Of a DNA stretch of 24,033 nt, positions 1-7,600 are shown piece after piece (positions within the stretch are counted from its first letter, which is position 1; each line of letters opens with the position of its first letter). The position numbers were made by a program, and so were the translations under genes. The stretch spans positions 358,197 through 382,229 of the forward strand of contig BFEA01000899.1 in assembly GCA_003427395.1 (NCBI GenBank), written 5' to 3'. A model generated the notes under the pieces. It searched no databases and was not told where the DNA came from. It saw only the letters and a list, made by a program, of their open reading frames with translations. Source of the DNA: Chara braunii. Taxonomy: Eukaryota; Streptophyta; Charophyceae; Charales; Characeae.

Positions 1-26
1 CAAAGCAACGCTCCGATAAGCTAGTT

Positions 27-400
27 TGGCCCCCGCGCCCAACGCTGCGGGCAAAAAAAAAATAAAACGGCAGTTGCACTCACGCACCGCACCGCACTAC
101 CGCACTCTCGCACTCACGCACCGCACCGCACTCCCGCACTCGCCCGCTTCGGTTTTTGCTGCCCGCCCGCGTCGGCTCGGCCCTCCGCCCCTTGCCCGCT
201 TCGCTTTTCCCTGCCCGCTACTTTCCCCACCCGTCTCTGCGCGGGCCTCGGCCCTGCGCCGGTTCCCCCACGTCGGCTCGGCCCTCCGCCCCTTGCCCGC
301 TTCGCTTTTCCCTGCCCGCCGCGACGGTTGACACCTCCTCCCGACCGCGGTGTCCCAAGCGGTTTCCGTTGGGCCCGCGACCGACCATGTCGCCAGACCC
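27..400. repeat. GC-rich duplicated low-complexity region
   Basis: This is strongly C-rich sequence. Around 76-140 a short 'CTCACGCACCGCACCGCACT' type unit occurs twice. A block of about 49 bases beginning CGTCGGCTCGGCCCTCCGCC occurs identically at 170 and 271, a period of 101. Open frames here are Pro/Ala/Arg-rich with no recognisable domain, so I call no gene. It could be a CpG-rich promoter or UTR of a gene outside the window, but nothing shows that directly. Confidence 0.6.
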
Positions 401-418
401 TTTGCTTGCTTTAGTATG

Positions 419-446
419 TATAGAGATAGAGATAGAGATAGAGAAA
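419..446. repeat. GAGATA microsatellite
   Basis: About four copies of the hexamer TAGAGA/GAGATA run directly into the nad2-like fragment. It is a simple repeat. Confidence 0.8.
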
Positions 447-452
447 TAATTA

Positions 453-526
453 CAGTTCCTTTTCATATGTGGGCACCTGATGTATACGAGGGTTCTCCTA
501 CTTTTGTTGCAGCTGTCATGATCCTA
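453..526 (+). pseudogene. nad2: nad2-like mitochondrial fragment, copy 1
   Basis: The forward frame reads VPFHMWAPDVYEGSPT, the highly conserved transmembrane/loop motif of NADH dehydrogenase subunit 2 (complex I Nad2/NuoN family). The homology covers only about 20 codons and then diverges (FVAAVMILHP) into a stop, so it cannot make protein. The M in HMW favours mitochondrial nad2 over plastid ndhB, which usually has HQW. It is best read as a short nuclear mitochondrial insertion (NUMT). Confidence 0.65.
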
Positions 527-549
527 CATCCATAGTACAAAACTCAAAT

Positions 550-609
550 CAGTTCCTTTTCATATGTGGGCACCTGATCCTACTTTTGTCGCAGCTGTTA
601 TGATCTTAC
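550..609 (+). pseudogene. nad2: nad2-like fragment, copy 2, internally deleted
   Basis: This repeats the PFHMWAPD segment of the fragment just upstream. It lacks the bases encoding VYEGS, then rejoins at the 'CCTACTTTTGT' stretch. The following bases (to about 642) also match those after copy 1 ('CATAGT-CAAAACTCA-AT'). The pair is therefore a tandem duplication with a unit of about 95 bp made after the mitochondrial piece arrived. Confidence 0.6.
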
Positions 610-642
610 TTCAAAGTTCAAACATAGTGCAAAACTCACATT

Positions 643-1118
643 GCGAGAAATGCAAGACTTGCTGAAATCCAAAAGAAGAGATGGAGAGACACAAAGAGTA
701 GAATAGCAAAGAATCAAAGAAGAAGAAGAATTACACGAGTTATACAAATGTATTCTCCCTCCTCCTCCTTCCTCATCCCTCTTATTCCGTACTCCTCCTC
801 CTCTCATTAATTAATCAATTAACATACAATGATACAACAACGAAAGAATGATTTAGCAAGAATCATGTCCGCGTCTTGCCCCTTTGGTTTCCTTATTCTA
901 CTCTGCGCCTTCCTAGGATGCAGAAAAGACAGAACAAGCACACGGTTAGTACTCCGCATAGCAATCTTTACATGGGACTTACACACATGCATGCACACAG
1001 CAAACTCACACAGTTCACAGAAATCTCACCAAATCAGTTTGTCAAGCAGCAATACTCAGAAAACAGCAGAAATCTCAGACTGATTCTGGGCCGGCCCTTG
1101 CACAGCTTTTTTCGCCCC
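643..1118. other. No gene seen
   Basis: This is AT-balanced unique sequence with a purine run near 660-740 and a CCT-rich stretch near 757-800. The open frames at 829-1121 (81-84 codons) show no known motif and have no supporting splice or start context. Confidence 0.5.
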
Positions 1119-1121
1119 TAA

Positions 1122-1671
1122 GGGTCTCGTTAGACACTCCTAAAAGAATCCTTAAATTTTTAGGACGAGTCCTAAAGGATTTTTAGGATTTTGTGCGGCG
1201 TCGTTACACGCAATCCTAAAAATCATCTTTTAGGATTCGTCCTAAAAGGTCTCCCGCGGCCGGTTTTAATATGCGTATACGCAGCCGCGTCGCCAATGTC
1301 CGTCCATTCCTGCCAATGTCCGTCCAATTCCCGCCAACGGCTACCGTTCGTGGCCGTTGCCCGCGTCGACCCGCAGAAAACCTCCGCTGTCCGACCACTG
1401 ACCCGACGGACCGCTTCTGCACCAGCAACTCCGTGTCGACGGTGCCATGCACGCGACGCAACGAGTCCGTGAAACACGGGAATCCTAAATTTTTCAGTAG
1501 GTCGGGGGCTACTGGAAAATTTAGGACGATTTTGCCTGGGGAATCCTAAATCCTTTAGGACTCGTCCTAACACCGTTTTCACATTTTCGATCTCGAAATT
1601 GGATTTAGGATTGCATGCAACCAAGACGCAATCCTAAAAACAGGCACTTTTAGGAGTGTCTAACGAGACCC
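1122..1671. mobile_element. Tourist-like (PIF/Harbinger) MITE, 550 bp
   Basis: The two ends are perfect 25-bp terminal inverted repeats beginning GGGTCTCGTTAGACAC, at 1122-1146 and 1647-1671. They are flanked on both sides by TAA (1119-1121 and 1672-1674). Termini of the form GGG/GGC..GTT with a 3-bp TAA/TTA duplication are the signature of PIF/Harbinger-derived Tourist MITEs. The subterminal regions repeat AATCCTAAA and TTTAGGA many times, giving long self-complementarity. The interior (about 1260-1480) is GC-rich and carries no transposase. The perfect ends suggest a fairly recent insertion. Confidence 0.9.
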
Positions 1672-1674
1672 TAA

Positions 1675-2061
1675 GACTTGTTCTTGCAAATATGTGACAT
1701 CTGTTTCCCAACTTTCCTTCTAGATTTTATGATCCAACATGGCAAACAACCTTCTTTTTTTGCAGAATTGCTTCTATGACATTGGGAGTATTCTCTCTCT
1801 CTCTCTCTCCATTAAAGAAGTGCTACGGTGTCGATTTTTTGTCTCAAGTATCCCCCCTCCCTACATAACCTCTCGGCACAATTCCCCTTGCAATGGTATT
1901 GGAGCAGGCCCTTCTATGCCGGTTTCCCTCCTGCCTCCCATCATGCAAATGGCATGATCATGCCATGTCTTCGATCAAGACCCTGGCTTGAGTCAGGTTC
2001 TGAAAGAATGTATTTACTACCTTGTCTCATCTGCTTCACTGGGAGTCTTTTGCATAGCTAC
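1675..2061. other. No gene seen
   Basis: This is ordinary-composition sequence with a short (CT)n run at about 1793-1810. The small open frames match no family known to me. Confidence 0.5.
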
Positions 2062-2195
2062 GCCGGAACGGACCCCGGACCGATTCCGGAACTCGGACCC
2101 CCGACCTCCCGGGCCCATCCGGACTTCCGAAAAACCGGAATATTCTGGAATATCTGGTCCGGTCCGGATCCCCTATGATGCACGGGAAAAAAAAA
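2062..2195. repeat. CCGGAC-rich repeat block, left copy
   Basis: This block is dense in CCGGA/TCCGG words. It shares CGGACCCCCGACC and GGTCCGGATCCC, in the same order and orientation, with the block at 3209-3290, and it ends in an A-run of about 16 (2188-2203). The two blocks bracket the U6 pair and the purine tract, so they may be ends of one older element. No terminal duplication was found. Confidence 0.45.
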
Positions 2196-2335
2196 AAAAA
2201 AACGGTCTCTACTCCTACTCCTTGTCATGAACACCGCCTCCAATCTCGTCCTGCTCAAGTTCTCATCCTACTCCCCCTCCTCCTGCTTGTCCTTCTCAAC
2301 TCGGGACTCATTTTCTTTCTCATCCTCCTCCTCTT

Positions 2336-2428
2336 CCTTTTTTGGGACTGTTTCTCATTTATGCGTGTCATCCATGTGCAGGGGCCATGCTAATCTTCTC
2401 CTTCCAATTTTAACGAATGTCCAAAGGG
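2336..2428 (-). pseudogene. U6: U6 snRNA pseudogene, nearly full length
   Basis: The minus strand matches plant U6 spliceosomal RNA from the 5' stem (CCCTTTGGACATTCG) through AAAATTGGAA, AGATTAGCATGGCCCCTGC and GGATGACACGCA to a degraded 3' end near GAGAAACAGTCC. About seven bases (the CGATACA segment) are missing before GAGAAGATTAGC. Upstream on its own strand, where a U6 gene needs its USE and TATA box, there is instead another U6 fragment in opposite orientation. It is therefore a pseudogene and not a transcribed gene. Confidence 0.8.
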
Positions 2429-2429
2429 C

Positions 2430-2488
2430 AAGATTAGCATGGCCCGTGCACCAAGATGACATGCATTAATCGGGAAATGGACCAAATA
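2430..2488 (+). pseudogene. U6: U6 snRNA 3' fragment with A-rich tail
   Basis: The plus strand carries AAGATTAGCATGGCCC, GATGACATGCA and CGGGAAATGGACCAAAT, the 3' two-thirds of U6 with several substitutions, followed by an A-rich tail (2478-2490). It abuts the minus-strand U6 copy head to head. The A tail suggests retroposition by LINE machinery. Confidence 0.75.
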
Positions 2489-2499
2489 AAAAATAAATA

Positions 2500-3010
2500 A
2501 ACCCAAACGGAGGAGGAAGAGGAGGGGGAGGAGACGAGGAGGAGGAAGACAAGGAGAGGAGGACGGCGACAGAGGAGTCCGAAGTTGACGACGAGGAGGA
2601 GGAGGAGAACTACAGAGGAGGCCGAAGTTGACGAGGAGAGGGAGAGAGAAAGGAGGGAAGAGTTGATGAGGACGAGGACGACGGGGATGGGAAAATAGGG
2701 CGCAGTTGACAAGGAGGAGGAGGACGATGACAACGACAACGATGACGGGAGTGCAGGGCGGCGTAAACACGAGGAGCAGGAGGAGGACGGCAACGATGAT
2801 GACAACAACAGGAAAACAGGGCGGAGTTGACACGATCAAGGAGGAGGAGGAGAATGGCGACGACGAGAAAGGATGGCAGAGTAGACAACGACGGGGAGGA
2901 GGACAGGGAGAAAGAAAAGGACAGTGGGGTTGACGAGGAGGAGGACGACGACAAGGATGACGAGAACTGTGTGTGTGTGTGTGTGAGGAGGAGGAGGAGG
3001 ATGGCGAAAA
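2500..3010. repeat. GGA/GAC purine tract with GT repeat
   Basis: This is about 500 bases of degenerate AGG, GACGA and GGAGGA triplets on the plus strand (CCT/TCC on the minus), ending in a (GT)n run near 2970-2984 and more AGG. The open frames in it are Asp/Glu/Arg or Ser/Pro/Leu low complexity only. It could form triplex or other non-B structure. Confidence 0.75.
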
Positions 3011-3208
3011 TAGCGGCTGCAAAATCCCCCGCCCCCGACAGGTAAATAAAAATAGAAATAAAAATAAAAATAACAAAACCCCTCGTAGACTTTCCATGCC
3101 TTCCGGATCGTTGGTGAGGGTGGTAAAAAATCAGGCACCATTTTTTTTGGGTGTCCCAGGATGTGAACAAACACCCTGCACCGCCCAAAAAACAATTGCC
3201 CTTTGGGC

Positions 3209-3290
3209 GGGGCCCACACATCCGGACTGAGATCCGGACCCGGACCCCCGACCACGGAAGGTCCGGATCCCTGTCCGGTGGTCTGGATCG
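3209..3290. repeat. CCGGAC-rich repeat block, right copy
   Basis: This direct-oriented relative of the block at 2062-2195 shares CGGACCCCCGACC and GGTCCGGATCCC. From 3291 to 3527 I see nothing recognisable. Confidence 0.4.
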
Positions 3291-3527
3291 TAGCCATGGT
3301 CTTTCGCTTATCACCACCGTGAGTCACCAGCATTCATACAACGTGATAGCATTCAGCAAGAGCGGTATTGTTGAGACCACCAGCACCAAAATCATCAACC
3401 ACATAGATTCAGTTGAAAACTCCTAATGTGAGTATCCGCTCATGTGGATTGGCTAGACACCAACTTGTTGGACATTGTCTGAGGGCATCCTGGCCGGTCA
3501 TGCAGCTGGTTCATAGAGCTCCATCAA

Positions 3528-3756
3528 TACAGTCTTCGCCCAAACAAAACGCATGTATGTACTATTCATCTTTCCCTGAAAAAGTTGATTTCTCGAAGTT
3601 GCCCCCTGAAATCCAAAGAGTACGCACGTATGTTCTATTCCAATGGTATGCACGTTTGTTCTATTCGAACAGACAAGTGTTCTATTCAAATAGAATACAC
3701 GCTTGCCTGCCTGCAGTGTCGTGCTCGTTTCCAGGTGCGTGCCCTGCAGTATTCCG

Positions 3757-3844
<88 letters not shown>

Positions 3845-4001
3845 TTTACCTGAAGGTCCTATTGGCTGGAAGACTGGAGGTACATGTACCAGGCACATAT
3901 ATATTTTTTTTGTTTGGAGGGGGGAGGTCGTGATTTTTGGAAGTTGATACCCTATATTCGTAGCATAACGCACGTGCGTTTTGTTCGGGGGAAGACTGTA
4001 G
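3528..4001. mobile_element. Foldback element family A, long copy
   Basis: The left end TACAGTCTTCGCCCAAACAA and the right end (reverse complement CTACAGTCTTCCCCCGAACA) are inverted repeats of about 28 bp reaching AAAACGCA. The same ends occur at 17273, 20045 and 23695. The interior is unusual for the family: repeated GTTCTATTC words (about 3630-3700) and a pure (CT)n tract of about 80 bp (3762-3841). No coding capacity is seen. Confidence 0.65.
3762..3841. repeat. (CT)n microsatellite, about 40 units
   Basis: This uninterrupted CT dinucleotide array lies inside the long family A foldback. Open frames of Ser-Leu or Arg-Glu runs here are artefacts. Confidence 0.95.
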
Positions 4002-4128
4002 TCGAAGACTTGGACTTTGTATGGCACAGGAATGCAGGCTGCCAACCAGGTTGGCCACAGCTGCAGCTTGCTTGGCATCAGTTCGCAGGTGAGCTCTTCA
4101 CACTGCGGATGTGGATAATGTTCACTAA

Positions 4129-4250
4129 CTGCGTCCTGCACGGTATCAAACAAAAGGATGTGAATAGTGCGCATTCTCTATGTGCACCCTGCACGGTACC
4201 ACGCCACAAATGTCAATAGTGTGCACTACTGCGTCCTGCACGACATCGGC
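4129..4250. repeat. Short degenerate tandem repeat, 3 copies
   Basis: CTGCGTCCTGCACGGTAT followed by AATAGTGCGCA recurs three times with a period of about 50 and substitutions (near 4130, 4180 and 4228). From 4250 to 4521 nothing else is recognised. This would be downstream of the minus-strand gene, but no terminal exon or polyadenylation site could be identified. Confidence 0.5.
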
Positions 4251-4521
4251 ATGTGCAACCACCTCGACGGACATAGCTTACATACTTTGCCTGGAGTTCA
4301 TCTTCCAGGGCACAATCTGCCACAGCCATATATGCTACTAACCACCTGTCACATGGCACACAAACTCCTTGCTAGCCCTGAGTTTGCCAGAGGCCCTACA
4401 GCAAGTTCAAGAACATGTGGCCTGCATACCCATAAGAGTCAATATGGGCACACAGTCTTAAACCACCAGTAGGAAACCCCTCCTCTGAAAGTTTAGGCCG
4501 TATACAAGGGGGTCACACTTT

Positions 4522-4673
4522 CTATGTACCAACCTGGTAGGGACCGGTTCGATCCATTTGGGCGGAAAAAAATATTAGGTTTGGCAATTTAGGGTCGGCC
4601 ATACTGGGAACTACTGACACTTTTAAGAAGGATGGATATATGTATATGAGATGCAAAGGCTGCAGATACTTAC
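4522..4673 (-). other. Intron start, or alternative C-terminal extension
   Basis: At 4673 the minus strand reads CACATT|GTAAGTATCT, a near-ideal plant 5' splice site. The big reading frame stays open past it for another 50 codons to a TAG at 4524-4522. The encoded tail (YLQPLHLIYIYPSF...) is hydrophobic and unlike the acidic helical protein before it, so I favour an intron starting here. A read-through isoform ending at 4522 is the alternative. The next exon was not found in the remaining sequence. Confidence 0.6.
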
Positions 4674-7600
4674 AATGTGAGGGAGCGTGTGGCACAACAC
4701 AAAGACCTGCAGAAGCTGGCTCCTCTTCAGCCACCTTCACCACTGTGGCGTCCTTGACCTTCACGCCCTGGTCATCGGCCTCCGTTTTGCATGCAAGTTC
4801 CAGCTGCTTCACCCTCATCATGAATAGATCAGCCTTCCGCATCTCTTCCTCCGCTTCTTCTAATCGTTGCTCTTTCCTCAGAGCTAACGCATGCCTCTTG
4901 TGAGCCAAGGCCTTTTCCCACAGTTCCATTCTTTCTGTTTTGCTGGGTACGACCTGACCTCCCTGTGCCACGTCCTCCGCCACTTCCTTATTCCCAGTCA
5001 TTTGCATTTTTTGAGTTTCATCTGCTTCATCGTACCTGCCTGCCGCACTCAGCTGTGGCAATTTTTCTGTGCTCCTCTCTTCCTGGTCTGGCACGCCCGA
5101 ATCCTGCTGCTGATCAGCCCTGACCTTACAGTCACCCCTCTCTAACTCAGGCGACATTGACAGAGCCCCGAGGCCTGAAGATGGCAGCATCTGAGTCACA
5201 GCCTCTGGCTTCATCGCCCTCATGGCTTTGATTCTTTGGTCAATCATTTCGGCTGCCTTCAATTCCTCCTTCGCCTCTGCAATTAACCCATCCTTTCGCG
5301 AGGCAACTGCCCTGTCCATATGCTTTATCATTTCTTGCTCCAAGGCACAAATATTGACGCTCAATGTCTGGACCTCATCTGCCTCATTCTTACCGTCTTC
5401 CTTCACGTCCAGCCCAATCTGATGTTGACAGAGGGTGTCGGGTCGAAGAACACCTCCACTATCTTTCTTTCCGGTACTGTGTTCCGGGCCCTGGGCAACC
5501 ATAACCACACCATCTTTGCTCTCAGGAGCACTAACAGCCGCAGCCGGAGTTCCACCTAATAATGGCATCGACTGGTGATCTGCCGCAATCAGTGCTTTCA
5601 ATTCTTCAACTTTCTTCTCCAGCAACTTAGCGGCCCTTAATTCTTCCCTGGCCTGTGCGAGATTCCCCTCCCTTTTGAAAGCCACTGCCCTTCTCTTGTG
5701 GGCAACAGCTTCTTCGCCTAGTCTGACCACATCAGCCTGTATGCTCTGAATTTTTCGCTCGTCGATTACTTCCTTGCTCGCTGTTTCTTCGATTTTGATG
5801 GTCCTCAGCCCTGATTTCGGCACTTCCACGACTTCTGGACCTCGTGTATCTTCTTTTGCGACACCTGCACCATCACCATGGCCACTACCACGCCGAGGAC
5901 CAAGTTCTGCGGCCTGAGAAACGCCCAAAACAGGTGTCTGTTGCGATGGAGCTGTTGCCATGTCTGAAGATTCAAGCTCCTCAATCCTCTTCTCTATCAG
6001 CTTGGCTAGCCTGACTTCCTCTTCGGCCTCTGCAAGCTTCCCCTCCCTTCTCAGAGCCATAGATTTTCTCTTGCGGTGAAGTGCTTCCTGCCTCATGGCC
6101 GGCACATCACAAGTACTGCTATCACTATGACGTCGTCCGCAGTCTTCGATACCTTCTTTTTTGTCTCCACCTTGTGAGACAAGCTTGGCTGCATGAGGAA
6201 CAGCAGCTGAAACTGGTGGCACTGATGTCGGGACTTCTAGGTTTGCAGCCTCGAGTTCTTCAATCCTCTTCTCTATGGCCTTCGCCAGCTTTAGTTCCTC
6301 TTTGGCCTGCGGCAACTTCCCCTCCTTTTTCAGAGCCACAGCCCTTCTCTTGTGATCAAGTGCTTCCTGCTTCAAGATGGACACATCACCAATAATGCCA
6401 GTGGTTTGTGGTCCTCTGCCGCTTTCATGCACCTTTGGCCCTTCAGCTTGCCTCTTTGCCTTTTTCTCCTCTGCAAAAGACCACCCCACCGATTCCAGCA
6501 TTGCTCTCATCTCTGGGTCATTCTCATCCTCTTCTGTCACATTTGGGTCCATAGCGTGGTCGCCCAACATGCTGACATCACCACCAGCATTTAGAGAGGG
6601 CAGTGTCTGCATGCCACCTGCTAGGTTAGAAGCCAGGTTCACGGCCTCAAGCTGTTGAATTCTGTTCTCTATGTCCTTGGCCACTTTCAATTCCTGTCTG
6701 GCCTCGGCAAGCTTCCCCGCCCTTTTCAGATCCACCGCCCTCCTCTTGTGATCAAGTGCTTCCTGTTTAAGTATGCGAACATCTTCAACGACGCCGCTTG
6801 ATTGTGGTCCTCTGGCATCTGCTTTCACCTTTGGCTGTCCAGGAGGCTTCCTCGTCGCGCTTTTCTCTTCCTCAAAAGACCACCCAACTGACTGCAGCAT
6901 TGCTATCACCTCCGGGTCGTGCTCATCTTTTTCTGTTACCTCAGGGTCCCCTCCATGGCCCCCCCACATGCTGAAATCACCACCCTCCAGTGGACCAACA
7001 GAAGCTGGCCGTGGAACATGCTCAGAGGACGGTGTCGGTCGGTTGACCCCTGCCAGCCCAGACGCCTCCAGCTGCACAATTCTTTTCTCCAGAGTCTTGG
7101 CTTCCTTCAAGGCCGCCTTCGCTTCGGCAATCTTTCCCTCCCTTTTCAATGCTAGAGATCTCTGCTTATGGCTGAGCACCTCCTGTTTCATGGTGACCAG
7201 ATCCGTTGCAAGGTTGCTGCTATCAGGACTCTGTCCCACAGCCATCCTTCCCATCTGACCATGGACAAAAGGTTTGTTCCTCGATGGGGCACTTAGATGA
7301 TCGTCAGCCTCCCACCCCATTTCACTCAGGGCCTCTAAGTACTCAGGGTTCTGCTCATCCTCTTCTGTGACTTCCTGACTCACAGACAAGACGTCCTCTC
7401 GGAAAGGTGAGTAGTGATCTGGTGGAATGCCAGTCCCTGCCGTTGCAGAGGGTTGTCTCCCCAATGAGGTGGCTTTATACCCAGCTGATCTGCTTTCCAA
7501 AGCCTTGATGCGGGCTTCCATCGCGCTCGCTCTCTCAAGTTCCTCATCTGCTTCTAGCATTTTCCCTTGCCTCCTCAGGGTCTGTGCCCGCCGCTTGCAC

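Noticed and set aside
2336-2428. Functional U6 snRNA gene
   Set aside because: An internal deletion of about seven bases, several substitutions, a degraded 3' end, and no USE/TATA promoter upstream.
2390-3317. Minus-strand frames of up to 235 codons, Ser/Pro/Leu-rich
   Set aside because: They are translation of the purine/pyrimidine tract and part of the U6 pseudogene; no domain and no start context.
3585-4174. Open frames of up to 162 codons across the CT tract
   Set aside because: Ser-Leu or Arg-Glu dipeptide runs are produced by the microsatellite; flanks belong to a foldback element.
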